DNA of 64,000 bases from Roseburia sp. 499 (GCF_001940225.2 NZ_CP135164.1:62001-126000), one strand, 5' to 3'. Positions 33,115 to 41,489 are shown, numbered from the stretch's first letter. Notes: generated by a model from the letters alone, not told the origin. Program-made: numbers and translations.

Positions 33115-34496
33115 TGAAATATAGCAAAAAACAGACAGATTATCCCAAGACGGCGATTATTATAGTATCCTATAACAATAAAGAATTAACGCAGGCATGT
33201 ATTGAGAGTATCCGCGTCAACAATCCGGCGGAAACATATCAACTAATTGTAGTGGATAATGCTTCGACAGATGGTGTTACAGAGTGGCTTGCAGAACAAA
33301 AGGATATTACCTTGATTGTGAATCAGGAGAATAAAGGATTTCCGTATGCTTGCAATCAGGGAATTGCAGCAGCCGAGAAAGAAGCAGATATTTTTCTCTT
33401 AAATAATGACACGGTGGTTCCGAAGGATGCGTTGTTCTGGTTACGGGAAGGACTATATTCCGATGAAAAGGTGGGAGCAACAGGCAGTGTTTCCAATAAC
33501 GTAGTAAATTATCAGCAGGTGCCGGAGCAGTTTACTACATTAGAAGAATGGCTTGCCTTTGCAGAACAGAATAATGTAGAGATGGAATATCCTTATGAGA
33601 AAAAGGGGTGGCTGGTAGGATTCGCCATGCTCATCAAACGAACTGCTATGAATAAGATTTTAGTGGCAGAGGGAAAGGAAAAGGATGCAGTACCGGAGGT
33701 GCTGGATACTCGTTTTTCTCCGGGAAATTATGAAGATAATGATTTAAGCATCCGTTTATTGAAAAACGGTTATGAATTGTTATTGTGTAAAAACAGTTTT
33801 ATTTTTCATCATGGAGGAAAGTCCTTTGGAAAGCAGAACGAGAAGTATACAAAATTACTGTTAGAGAATCAGAAGAAACTGGCAGATAAATATGGTATAG
33901 ATTTTATACCATACAGCTATGTAGAGATGGCGTTGTTAGATATGATAAAGCCTGTAAAGCCTGATTTTTCTCTTTTAGAGATTGGCTGTAAGCTGGGAGC
34001 ATCTCTTGCAAGAATTGAAAGCAGATATCCACAGAGCAAAGTGTGTGGTATTGAAGAAAATGAGAAACTGGCAGAACTTGCAAAACAAGTGGCTGAGGTG
34101 CGATGTGAAGATATTTTAGAAATAGACGTAGAAGGAAATTCCGATTATGACGAAAAATACGATTACATCCTATTAAATCATGTTTTGGAAAAGTATGAGA
34201 GTGCAGAAGAAGTGTTGAAAAGGGCAGCAAGATGTGCAAAACCGGGAGGCACATTGCTGGTTTCTGTGGATAACCGTCAATGTATTCGTTCCGTGGAAAA
34301 GGGATTTACGCTGGATGAAATCGTGGAACTTTTTAACCGGTATGGATTGCAGTTAAAAGAGTTTAATTATCGGCCGTTGCTATGTAGTGAAGAAGAGAAG
34401 AAAAAATTGGCGGAGATTATGAAATATACGGATGCGTCTATGCGTCCATTATATGAAGCGGAACGGTTCATATTTGCAGCAGGAAAGGCGTTATAA
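33111..34496 (+). CDS. GT2 + methyltransferase-like fusion without TPR leader
   Basis: 461 residues. The GT2 domain has TAIIIVSYNNKEL, LIVVDNASTDG, GFPYACNQGI, LLNNDTVV and FSPGNYEDNDLSIRL. The C-terminal methyltransferase-like part has LEIGCKLGASL (second glycine of the SAM loop replaced) and YILLNHVLEKYES, where relatives have DVLEH. Both changes make SAM-dependent activity doubtful. About 14 extra residues (VAEGKEKDAVPEV region) interrupt the GT2 domain compared with its relatives. Coupled to both neighbours: ATGA overlap upstream and one base to the next ATG. Confidence 0.8.
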   Translation: MMKYSKKQTDYPKTAIIIVSYNNKELTQACIESIRVNNPAETYQLIVVDNASTDGVTEWLAEQKDITLIVNQENKGFPYACNQGIAAAEKEADIFLLNNDTVVPKDALFWLREGLYSDEKVGATGSVSNNVVNYQQVPEQFTTLEEWLAFAEQNNVEMEYPYEKKGWLVGFAMLIKRTAMNKILVAEGKEKDAVPEVLDTRFSPGNYEDNDLSIRLLKNGYELLLCKNSFIFHHGGKSFGKQNEKYTKLLLENQKKLADKYGIDFIPYSYVEMALLDMIKPVKPDFSLLEIGCKLGASLARIESRYPQSKVCGIEENEKLAELAKQVAEVRCEDILEIDVEGNSDYDEKYDYILLNHVLEKYESAEEVLKRAARCAKPGGTLLVSVDNRQCIRSVEKGFTLDEIVELFNRYGLQLKEFNYRPLLCSEEEKKKLAEIMKYTDASMRPLYEAERFIFAAGKAL

Positions 34497-34497
34497 G

Positions 34498-35550
34498 ATG
34501 AAAAAGATGATGGTGCTGCTTCCGTGTTTAGAAGGAGCAGGAGGAATCAGCGTATTAAAAAATCTTCTAGGTGTTTTAAAGAAAAAGGGCTATGAGATAA
34601 CGGTTATTTCACAGCTAGAGGGCGCCATGCGAGACAGCTTTGAAGGAATGGGATTTGTTGTTCGGATAGAGCCGGATATGCAGGAAGAAAAGTTTCTTTC
34701 CGAAGTGACAGAGGCAGATGAAATTTTTGTAAATACATTACAACTAATTCCGGTTATTCAGAAATTAAATGGTTGTAAAACAAAAGTTTACTGGTGGATT
34801 CATGAGCCTCCGGCCTACTTTAAAGTATGCAAAGACAGGATACCGGATGGGTTCTTTACACAACTGGAAGAAAATATAAAAGTGTATACGGCAGGACAGT
34901 TGGTACATGACCATATATGGACAACTTATGGGTATGATGCCACGGTTTTGAATTTTGGGGTAGAGGATACTTCTTCTAAAGTGAAAAAAAGAAGCAGAGA
35001 ACCAGAAGAACGGATACGTTTTTTACTACCGAGTTTTTATTTTGATTACATAAAAGGGCAGGATTTACTGTTGAAGGCAATTACAGGTCTTCCGCAGGAG
35101 TATTTGAACCGTAGTGAATTTTTCTTTTTGGGACATGTGGAAGAAGATATGCAAGGCTTATATGGTGTGATTCAAAAATTAGAGCAGGCATGGGGAAATG
35201 TACATTATCTGGCTCCGTTGGAACATGAAAAAATGTTGGAATTGATGAATGAAATGGATTGCTTAGTGGCACCATCAAGAGAAGATGCAACCAATGCCTG
35301 TATTGTGGAAGGAATGATGCTGTCTAAAATCTGTATTTGTTCAGATATGACAGGCGCATCAAGATATTTAGAAGACTGCGTCAGCGCATTGGTGTTCCCC
35401 ACGGAAAATGTAGATGAGCTGATAAAGCGGATTATGTTAGTGATTGGCAGTTTTGATGAGTTGACAGTCATTGGAGAAAATGGGCGGCGAGTGTATGAAG
35501 AGGTATTTTCAGAGGAAGTATTTGAACGGAGAGTCGAAGAACTATTTTGA
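34498..35550 (+). CDS. Family 4 (GT-B) glycosyltransferase
   Basis: About 350 residues from the ATG at 34498, one base after the upstream TAA. N-terminal Rossmann half: MMVLLPCLEGAGGISVLKNLL. C-terminal half: IRFLLPSFYFDYIKGQDLLLKAI, and the EX7E region PSREDATNACIVEGMM, where the two glutamates bracket the nucleotide-sugar site. This identifies a retaining GT4-type enzyme, the only one in the island, so one linkage should be of the retaining type. Substrate unknown. Confidence 0.85.
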   Translation: MKKMMVLLPCLEGAGGISVLKNLLGVLKKKGYEITVISQLEGAMRDSFEGMGFVVRIEPDMQEEKFLSEVTEADEIFVNTLQLIPVIQKLNGCKTKVYWWIHEPPAYFKVCKDRIPDGFFTQLEENIKVYTAGQLVHDHIWTTYGYDATVLNFGVEDTSSKVKKRSREPEERIRFLLPSFYFDYIKGQDLLLKAITGLPQEYLNRSEFFFLGHVEEDMQGLYGVIQKLEQAWGNVHYLAPLEHEKMLELMNEMDCLVAPSREDATNACIVEGMMLSKICICSDMTGASRYLEDCVSALVFPTENVDELIKRIMLVIGSFDELTVIGENGRRVYEEVFSEEVFERRVEELF

Positions 35551-35577
35551 GGCATTTATAAAATAGAGGAATATGAT

Positions 35578-36687
35578 ATGTTATCAGTTTGCATTATAAC
35601 CAAAAACGAAGAAAAGAATATTGGGCACTGTTTACAATGCCTGAAACCATATGGTTTTGAAATTATTGTAGTAGATACCGGTTCTGCGGATCGGACCAAA
35701 GAAATCGCACTACAATATACGGATAAAGTATATGATTTTATATGGTGCGATGATTTTGCGGCAGCCAAAAATTTTGCGGTGTCAAAAGCTGAGAATGCCT
35801 ATGTAATGGTAATAGACAGTGACGAATTTCTAGAAGAGATAGATGCAGAAAAATTATATCAGTTAATAAATCAGCATCCGGATGAAGTTGGAAGAATTCG
35901 TCGAAGAAATGTTTTTGCTCGAAATGGACTGCAGCAGGAAAACAAAGAGTGGATTAATAGAATTTTTTCAAAAGAGAAGTTTTGTTATGAAGGCAGGATT
36001 CATGAGCAGGTAACAGCAATAGATGGAAGTGAGTATAAGACATATCAGGCTCCCGTTGTAATCAAGCATACAGGATATGACCTTACACCGGAAGAACGTA
36101 AGAAAAAGGCGAAACGTAATTTTGCACTGTTGATACAAGAATTGGAGCGCTTGGAACGAGAAGAAAAGGATGCGGGAAGACAAGAGGAACAAGAAATGGA
36201 TAACGAACAAATTCCTTACATTCTTTATCAGCTGGGGAAAAGTTGTTACATGGCAGAGGAATATGAAAAAGCATGTGATTATTTTTCCAGAGGACTTTCC
36301 TTTGATCTCAATCCCAAACTGGAATATGTGATAGATATGGTAGAAAGTTATGGATATACGTTGTTGAACAGCGGACAGGCGGAGACAGCGTTGTTTTTTG
36401 AAAATATCTATGAAGAGTTTGGTAACAGCGCAGATTTTCAGTTTTTGATGGGGCTTATCTATATGAACAATGCCCGTTTTGAACAGGCTGTAAATGAATT
36501 CTTAAAAGCAACACGGCATAAGACGTGTAGGAATAAGGGGGTAAACTCTTATTCTGCTTATTATAATATTGGGGTTATTTATGAATGTCTTGGGAAAAAA
36601 GAAGAAGCTAATCGATATTATGAAAAGTGTGGAGATTACCAACCGGCTAAGAAAAGGCTTGAAAATTCTTGTAAATATGAGGAATAA
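35578..36687 (+). CDS. GT2 (WaaE/SunS-like) glycosyltransferase with TPR tail
   Basis: 369 residues. N-terminal GT2 of the short WaaE-like type: SVCIITKNEEKNIGHCL, IIVVDTGSADRT, FAAAKNFAV and the VIDSDEF metal motif near 80-86. From about 205 follow three TPR units (ILYQLGKSCYMAEEYEKACD, then FQFLMGLIYMNNARFEQAVN, then YNIGVIYECLGKKEEANRYY). This GT2-TPR plan is that of SunS-like enzymes that glycosylate peptides directly, and makes this a good candidate for the transferase that puts the first sugar on the protein. It is the last gene of the island, followed by a strong terminator. Confidence 0.83.
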   Translation: MLSVCIITKNEEKNIGHCLQCLKPYGFEIIVVDTGSADRTKEIALQYTDKVYDFIWCDDFAAAKNFAVSKAENAYVMVIDSDEFLEEIDAEKLYQLINQHPDEVGRIRRRNVFARNGLQQENKEWINRIFSKEKFCYEGRIHEQVTAIDGSEYKTYQAPVVIKHTGYDLTPEERKKKAKRNFALLIQELERLEREEKDAGRQEEQEMDNEQIPYILYQLGKSCYMAEEYEKACDYFSRGLSFDLNPKLEYVIDMVESYGYTLLNSGQAETALFFENIYEEFGNSADFQFLMGLIYMNNARFEQAVNEFLKATRHKTCRNKGVNSYSAYYNIGVIYECLGKKEEANRYYEKCGDYQPAKKRLENSCKYEE

Positions 36688-36728
36688 TAAAAACGGATAT
36701 TGGCTCATTGAGCGAATATCCGTTTTTT
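36688..36728 (+). terminator. Bidirectional rho-independent terminator
   Basis: AAAACGGATATT pairs with AATATCCGTTTT across a short GCTC/GAGC-containing loop. It has A-runs on the left and T-runs on the right, so it can end both the plus-strand island and the converging FliD-like gene, whose stop (36727-36729) lies at its edge. Confidence 0.88.
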
Positions 36729-38022
36729 AACAATATCGATCCATCATCATACCTGAATAAATAGAAGTAATATATGGAGATACCAAGGTTTTATCAGGAT
36801 TTTTATAAACCACTACTACCTTATCTACATATTTCATCGGATCAAGAGAAGCATTCGTTGCTTTTTCGTTTAAAAGATTCTTAAAATCATTTAATACAGA
36901 AAAGCTTTCATCAGGAGTTTCTGTATCAATGGCATCTGCCAAAAGAGCCTTGTCCACAGAAATTTCTCCATGTGAATCTACCATAAGCCCTAAAGCTTCT
37001 AAATCATTTTGCAGTATAAAGGCAGCACTGCTCATGTCGTGGAACAATCGTGCACTCTGATGTTGCGATTCAGAGTACTTATCTGCTGTTTCAATAATTC
37101 CGTTATAAGAATCAACCAATATTTGAATATTGTCTGCAATAGCATCTACATTTGCTTTAAATCCAATCGTAGCAGGATTTCCTTCTTCGCTGATGCTGTG
37201 CAAAGTTAATTCAAAAGTATTATTAATACTAAAAGTATTTGTGAAGGAAGAACGTTCCTCTCCGTTCAGAAGAAATTCTGCATTTGCTGACGGCTGAGAA
37301 ATGTGATCGATACCTAGCACATTGAGAGCTGTCATGGAGTTATGATTTCCCTGTGGAGTAATATTAAAAAGGTATTCTTCTCCTAAATTGCGTCCGGTAT
37401 TGCCGGATTCAATTCGAATGGCACTTTTTCCTTGTTCATCTTCGATTACGGAACCTTGTAAATTAATGCCTGCATTGGTGATTAAATTTGCAATCTTTTG
37501 CTGTACATCATAATTGCTGTCAGCAGGCGCTACATTAAACTGAAATTCATAGGCCGCAGAATTGGTTTCCAAATCAAATGTATAGGTATCCGGTCTTAAA
37601 TCCAGTCGACCTTTATCCAAAAAAGTACCAAGATTAATTTGCGGTTGAGCTAACTGCCGTACTTCGATGTCGAAACTATCTATATTTTCTGCCTGTTTAG
37701 ATGTTCCTATATAGTTAGCAGTAACAATATCTTCCTGAGTGGAAAAAGCAATTTTCTTTTGGAAAGCTTTGCTGATGTCATCGTCATCTGAAAGTGAAGC
37801 CACTACATTCTGGATAGTGCGAGCGCCTTCTTTGATATCGATGGCAAATTTTTGAACATCCCCCATATTCTGGAACTTGTACAAAGGGGATTCTTTATTG
37901 ATTTTTACGATTGTATTATAGATGTTACGCAATTCGCTTTTCTTATGCGTATCATAGCGGGATGCTGATTTAGTGGCATAAGTGCTTAGATAATAGCCGT
38001 AAGCAGTATCTATTGCAGCCAT
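36727..38022 (-). CDS. FliD-like flagellar filament cap / hook-associated protein
   Basis: 431 residues, minus strand, ATG at 38020-38022 with AAAGGAGGGG. It has FliD-like landmarks: the DIEVRQLAQPQ segment at 118-128 (FliD: VxQLAxAQ), repeated beta-rich D2/D3-like stretches, and a C-terminal block reading FSINNTFELTLHSI, IGFKANVDAIADNIQILVDSYNGII, typical of FliD domain D1. It is extracellular when assembled; no signal peptide is expected, because export is through the flagellar type III system. The usual C-terminal coiled-coil end is short and closes SIYSGMMMDRYC, so this may be an accessory FliD-like protein rather than the cap itself. A sigma-28-type promoter upstream supports late-flagellar expression. 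Confidence 0.68.
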   Translation of the reverse strand: MAAIDTAYGYYLSTYATKSASRYDTHKKSELRNIYNTIVKINKESPLYKFQNMGDVQKFAIDIKEGARTIQNVVASLSDDDDISKAFQKKIAFSTQEDIVTANYIGTSKQAENIDSFDIEVRQLAQPQINLGTFLDKGRLDLRPDTYTFDLETNSAAYEFQFNVAPADSNYDVQQKIANLITNAGINLQGSVIEDEQGKSAIRIESGNTGRNLGEEYLFNITPQGNHNSMTALNVLGIDHISQPSANAEFLLNGEERSSFTNTFSINNTFELTLHSISEEGNPATIGFKANVDAIADNIQILVDSYNGIIETADKYSESQHQSARLFHDMSSAAFILQNDLEALGLMVDSHGEISVDKALLADAIDTETPDESFSVLNDFKNLLNEKATNASLDPMKYVDKVVVVYKNPDKTLVSPYITSIYSGMMMDRYC

Positions 38023-38101
38023 ATCAATCCCCTCCTTTCATCCGTGAAATTCATGCTAAAGCATGGGGGCATTTGTTACTCCTTGTAATCCTTTATGGAA
38101 T

Positions 38102-38128
38102 ATATCGGCACGTTGCTAAAAAAAATTA
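38102..38128 (-). promoter_or_regulatory. Sigma-28 promoter of the FliD-like gene
   Basis: On the minus strand, TAAT (38128-38125), 15 bases, GCCGATAT (38109-38102). This is one mismatch from TAAA-N15-GCCGATAT, the flagellar sigma consensus. Between it and the ATG lies a leader with a small CATGC/GCATG hairpin near 38052-38065. The 352-bp gene-free stretch 38023-38374 otherwise holds the divergent sigma-A promoters of rpmG; I see no gene in it. Confidence 0.7.
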
Positions 38129-38220
38129 TACTTGTTTGCACGATTATTATTCATAGTTTCTTATTATATAGGAAGAAAAATCATTTGTCACTAAAAAAAT
38201 GAAGGAAATGAAAAATTTTC

Positions 38221-38308
38221 TTGATTTCTACTATATCTAGTGCTACAATATTTAAATCAGTCAATTATGTAAAAAAGAGTTGACGGGGAAAATGGATTGT
38301 GCTATATT
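38221..38308 (+). promoter_or_regulatory. Tandem sigma-A promoters of rpmG-secE-nusG
   Basis: P1: TTGATT at 38221-38226, 17 bases, TACAAT at 38244-38249. P2: TTGACG at 38280-38285, 17 bases, TATATT at 38303-38308. Both have optimal spacing. Just after P2, AGACTA ... TAGGTCT is followed by eight T (about 38308-38338), a weak attenuator-like hairpin. Confidence 0.7.
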
Positions 38309-38374
38309 AGACTAGCGATGGAAGTAGGTCTTTTTTTTATGCCTAAAATTAGAAATTAAGTGGAGGTGGAAGTT

Positions 38375-38524
38375 GTGCGCACAAATATTACATTGGCATG
38401 TACAGAATGTAAACAACGTAATTACAACATGACAAAAGATAAGAAAGCTCATCCGGACAGAATGGAAACAAAGAAATATTGTAGATTCTGTAAGACACAT
38501 ACATTACACAAAGAAACAAAGTAA
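38375..38524 (+). CDS. rpmG: 50S ribosomal protein L33
   Basis: 49 residues from a GTG at 38375, with GGAGGTGG nine bases upstream. The four cysteines CTEC (9-12) and CRFC (36-39) form the zinc ribbon, so this is the zinc-binding (C+) form of L33. It reads [12 protein letters not shown] and [17 protein letters not shown], typical of Firmicutes. It is the first gene of the rpmG-secE-nusG unit, 26 bases before secE. Confidence 0.95.
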   Translation: MRTNITLACTECKQRNYNMTKDKKAHPDRMETKKYCRFCKTHTLHKETK

Positions 38525-38550
38525 TAGGATTGAGCAAAGGAAGTGACAAA

Positions 38551-38760
38551 ATGGGAGAAACCAATACAGAAAAAGCTCCAAAGACGAGCTGGTTCACCGG
38601 TCTTAAGGCTGAATTTTCCAAAATTATTTGGCCGGACAAAAAATCACTTATCAAACAAACAACAGCTGTTACGGTTGTTTCAATTATCTTAGGTCTAATT
38701 ATCGCTTTGATTGATGCAATTATCAAGTATGGCGTAACAGATATCCTGGTAAATTTATAG
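38551..38760 (+). CDS. secE: Preprotein translocase subunit SecE
   Basis: 69 residues from the ATG at 38551 (AAAGGAAG upstream); a TTG at 38530 would add seven residues. One transmembrane helix (about 34-60, VTVVSIILGLIIALIDAII) follows the amphipathic FSKIIWPDKKSLIKQT segment, which is the conserved SecE motif (W-P-x-x). It forms the SecYEG channel in the inner membrane. Usual position before nusG. Confidence 0.95.
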   Translation: MGETNTEKAPKTSWFTGLKAEFSKIIWPDKKSLIKQTTAVTVVSIILGLIIALIDAIIKYGVTDILVNL

Positions 38761-38776
38761 GAGGCATAGGTGATTT

Positions 38777-39292
38777 ATGGCAGAGGCAAACTGGTATGTA
38801 GTTCATACCTATTCTGGTTATGAAAACAAAGTCAAAGAGAACATTGAAAAAACAATTGAAAATCGACACTTAGAGAATCAGATTCTGGAAGTAAGAGTTC
38901 CGATGCAGAGTGTTGTGGAAATGAAAAACGGTGTGAAAAAGACTGTTGAGAAAAAAATGTTTCCAGGATATGTTCTTATTAACATGGTTATGAATGATGA
39001 TATATGGTATGTGGTTAGAAATACCAGAGGTGTAACCGGATTTGTTGGTCCGGGATCCAAGCCGGTACCACTCACTGAAGCTGAAATGAGACCGTTGGGT
39101 ATCCAGGTTGACAATGTGGTTGTGGACTTTGAGGAAGGCGATTCCGTAAGAGTTACCGGCGGTGTTTGGAAAGATACCGTTGGAGTCATCCAGACCATTA
39201 ACCATGGTAAACAGATGGTTACAATCAATGTTGACTTGTTTGGTCGTGAAACACCAGTAGAGATAAGTTTCACAGATATTAGAAAGTTATAA
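38777..39292 (+). CDS. nusG: Transcription termination/antitermination factor NusG
   Basis: 171 residues with the NGN domain (NWYVVHTYSGYENKVKENI, then FPGYVLINM and VRNTRGVTGFVG) and the C-terminal KOW domain (GDSVRVTGGVWKDTVGVIQTI). Binds RNA polymerase clamp and couples it to ribosomes or Rho. AGGAGG precedes the ATG. L11 follows after 30 bases. Confidence 0.97.
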   Translation: MAEANWYVVHTYSGYENKVKENIEKTIENRHLENQILEVRVPMQSVVEMKNGVKKTVEKKMFPGYVLINMVMNDDIWYVVRNTRGVTGFVGPGSKPVPLTEAEMRPLGIQVDNVVVDFEEGDSVRVTGGVWKDTVGVIQTINHGKQMVTINVDLFGRETPVEISFTDIRKL

Positions 39293-39322
39293 GATGCAAA
39301 AATTTAAAGGAGGAATTTCCAA

Positions 39323-39748
39323 ATGGCAAAGAAAGTAGAAGGATATATCAAATTACAGATTCCTGCTGGAAAGGCTACACCTGCACCACCAGTTGGACCT
39401 GCACTTGGACAGCATGGTGTAAACATCGTTGAATTTACAAAACAGTTCAACGCAAAGACAGCTGATCAGGGAGACTTAATTATTCCGGTAGTTATTACCG
39501 TATACGCAGATAGAAGCTTTAGCTTCATTACAAAGACTCCACCTGCTCCAGTATTAATCAAAAAGGCATGTAACATCAAATCTGGTTCTGCTGTACCTAA
39601 CAAGACAAAGGTAGCAACTATTTCTAAGGCAAAGGTTCAGGAAATCGCAGAATTAAAGATGAAAGATTTAAATGCAGCTTCTTTAGAAGCAGCAATGAGC
39701 ATGATTGCAGGAACAGCTCGAAGCATGGGTGTTACCGTAGAGGAATAG
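39323..39748 (+). CDS. rplK: 50S ribosomal protein L11
   Basis: 141 residues, the standard length. The N-terminal domain has [23 protein letters not shown], the proline-rich thiostrepton/factor-binding region. The C-terminal rRNA-binding domain ends [22 protein letters not shown] upstream. The L1 gene follows after a 194-base structured spacer. Confidence 0.97.
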   Translation: MAKKVEGYIKLQIPAGKATPAPPVGPALGQHGVNIVEFTKQFNAKTADQGDLIIPVVITVYADRSFSFITKTPPAPVLIKKACNIKSGSAVPNKTKVATISKAKVQEIAELKMKDLNAASLEAAMSMIAGTARSMGVTVEE

Positions 39749-39897
39749 GCATTGAGCACTTAGTGAGAACGAGCTGTTAGGCGAAGTTCAAAGATAGTGC
39801 GAAAGCCGTTCTGCGAGATTAGTGAAGTCAAGCTGAAAGTGAAGGCTGAACTTAGCGAGCAGAACTACCTTGTATTAGCATATTGATACGTAGAATC
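39749..39897 (+). other. Structured rplK-rplA spacer, function unknown
   Basis: No ORF of note. GCGAAGTTCA at 39781-39790 pairs with TGAACTTAGC at 39847-39856 (one mismatch), and GAGC/CTG-type extensions lengthen the stem. It reads like a folded intercistronic element upstream of the L1-binding mimic rather than random spacer. Confidence 0.35.
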
Positions 39898-39927
39898 GTG
39901 GGAGGGACCTACTCCCGATATTACCAC
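39898..39927 (+). promoter_or_regulatory. L1 autoregulatory mRNA site mimicking 23S rRNA
   Basis: GTGG at 39898-39901 pairs with CCAC at 39924-39927, and GGGAG with CTCCC inside, leaving an asymmetric GATATTA strand. The order GUGGGAG ... AUAUUACCAC closely follows the L1-binding region of 23S rRNA (GUGGGAG ... GAAAUACCAC). It lies five bases before the rplA ribosome site, so L1 binding would block its own translation. Confidence 0.65.
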
Positions 39928-39942
39928 TAGGAGGTTATTTAA

Positions 39943-40635
39943 ATGAAAAGAGGAAAGAAATACGTTGAAGCTGCAAAAGCTATCGACAGAACTGTGCAGT
40001 ATGACACAGCAGAAGCAATCAGCTTAGTAAAAAAAGTTGCAGTTGCTAAATTTGACGAAACAATTGAAGCTCATATCAGAACCGGTTGTGACGGACGTCA
40101 TGCAGAACAGCAGATTCGTGGTGCAGTAGTATTACCACACGGAACTGGTAAAACTGTAAAAGTTTTGGTATTCGCAAAAGGCGATAAAGTAGACGAAGCA
40201 TTGGCAGCAGGAGCAGACCACGTTGGAGGAGAAGAACTGATTCCAAAGATTCAGAACGATGGATGGTTAGACTTTGACGTTGTTGTTGCTACTCCTGACA
40301 TGATGGGTGTTGTAGGTCGTTTAGGACGTGTACTTGGACCTAAGGGCTTAATGCCAAACCCGAAAGCAGGAACTGTTACTATGGACGTTACCAAGGCTGT
40401 AAATGACATTAAAGCTGGTAAGATTGAGTACAGATTAGATAAAACAAATATTATCCATGTGCCAGTTGGAAAAGCATCTTTTACAGAAGAACAATTAGCG
40501 GACAACTTCCAGACTCTTATGGATGCCATCATTAAGGCTAAACCGGCTACCTTAAAAGGTCAGTATTTAAAGAGCATTTCATTAGCTCCTACAATGGGAC
40601 CTGGTGTAAAGGTTAATACAGCTAAGTTTGTTTAA
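39943..40635 (+). CDS. rplA: 50S ribosomal protein L1
   Basis: 230 residues, normal length. Starts [16 protein letters not shown] and has the RNA-binding [13 protein letters not shown] and the [14 protein letters not shown] loop that contacts 23S H76-78. Ends [21 protein letters not shown] upstream. Likely autoregulated through the site at 39898-39927. Confidence 0.97.
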   Translation: MKRGKKYVEAAKAIDRTVQYDTAEAISLVKKVAVAKFDETIEAHIRTGCDGRHAEQQIRGAVVLPHGTGKTVKVLVFAKGDKVDEALAAGADHVGGEELIPKIQNDGWLDFDVVVATPDMMGVVGRLGRVLGPKGLMPNPKAGTVTMDVTKAVNDIKAGKIEYRLDKTNIIHVPVGKASFTEEQLADNFQTLMDAIIKAKPATLKGQYLKSISLAPTMGPGVKVNTAKFV

Positions 40636-40643
40636 AATTGGTG

Positions 40644-40672
40644 TTGACATCTAATATAGACAATGCTATAAT
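40644..40672 (+). promoter_or_regulatory. Sigma-A promoter of rplJ-rplL
   Basis: TTGACA at 40644-40649 and TATAAT at 40667-40672 with 17 bases between: both hexamers are perfect consensus. It drives the L10 leader and rplJ-rplL. Confidence 0.92.
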
Positions 40673-40680
40673 AGCAAAGC

Positions 40681-40770
40681 ATATTGCCGAAGACAGCAGG
40701 TGCCGTAAGGCATAACCGTAGGACCTGCCGAGGGAATTTACCGAATGGTGAATACGAAATGATTATTTCA
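40681..40770 (+). promoter_or_regulatory. Ribosomal protein L10 leader
   Basis: The segment with AGACAGCAGGTG, CCGTAAGG and ACCTGCCGAGGGAA is the conserved L10 leader fold of Firmicutes. It is bound by L10 with L7/L12, and its first stem pairs GCAGGT with ACCTGC. Binding favours the attenuator just downstream. Confidence 0.85.
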
Positions 40771-40803
40771 AGCCTCTTTGTCTCGGACAAAGGGGCTTTT
40801 AAA
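40771..40803 (+). terminator. L10-leader attenuator terminator
   Basis: AGCCTCTTTGTC at 40771-40782 pairs with GACAAAGGGGCT at 40786-40797 (one T-G pair) and is followed by TTTT. Located between the L10 leader and rplJ, it serves as the conditional terminator of feedback control. Confidence 0.85.
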
Positions 40804-40868
40804 TTGGGCTGCCTGGCAGTTTGATTTAAAAGCTCACATACAAAATAATATAAGGAGGTGCACGATTC

Positions 40869-41456
40869 GTGGCAAAAGTAGAACTGAAACAGCCTATCGT
40901 ACAGGAAATTTCTGAACAGATCAAAGATGCACAGTCAGTCGTATTAGTAGACTACCGTGGACTTACTGTTGAAGAAGTTACAGCATTACGTAAAGAATTA
41001 AGAGAAGCTGGTGTTACTTATAAGGTATATAAGAACACATTAATGAATTTTGCATTCAAGGGAACAGATTTCGAAAGCATGTCTTCTTTATTAGAAGGAC
41101 CAAACGCTATCGCAATTTCCAAAGACGATGCAACAGCACCGGCAAGAATTCTTGCTAAGTTTGCAAAGACAGCACCAGCATTAGAATTAAAAGCAGGTGT
41201 TGTAGAAGGAACTTTCTATGATGCGAACGGAATCAAAGCAATCGCTTCTGTTCCATCCAGAGAAGAATTACTTTCCAAATTCCTTGGAAGTATTCAGTCT
41301 CCTATCAGCAACTTTGCTCGTGTTCTTAATCAGATCGCAGAGCAGGGTGGCGCAGCAGATGCAGCAGTAGCTGCACCAGCAGAAGAAGCTCCAGCAGCTG
41401 AGGAAGCAACCGCAGAGGAAGCTCCGGCAACTGAAGAAGCTCCAGTAGAAGAATAA
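40869..41456 (+). CDS. rplJ: 50S ribosomal protein L10
   Basis: 195 residues from a GTG with AAGGAGGTG. The conserved core has VVLVDYRGLTVEEVTALRK, YKVYKNTLMNFA and ILEGPNAIA-like LLEGPNAIAIS. The C-terminal helix that binds L7/L12 dimers is followed by a tail of about 35 Ala/Glu/Pro residues (APAEEAPAAEE-type repeats), about 25 longer than typical L10. It is followed by rplL after 33 bases. Confidence 0.96.
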   Translation: MAKVELKQPIVQEISEQIKDAQSVVLVDYRGLTVEEVTALRKELREAGVTYKVYKNTLMNFAFKGTDFESMSSLLEGPNAIAISKDDATAPARILAKFAKTAPALELKAGVVEGTFYDANGIKAIASVPSREELLSKFLGSIQSPISNFARVLNQIAEQGGAADAAVAAPAEEAPAAEEATAEEAPATEEAPVEE

Positions 41457-41489
41457 TAATAAAACAATATTAAACGGAGGTAAACTATA

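Noticed and set aside
1-36687. Capsule, teichoic-acid or O-antigen locus
   Set aside because: No initiating phosphoglycosyl transferase, flippase, polymerase, ABC exporter or ligase is present in 36 kb, and no predicted protein has membrane helices.
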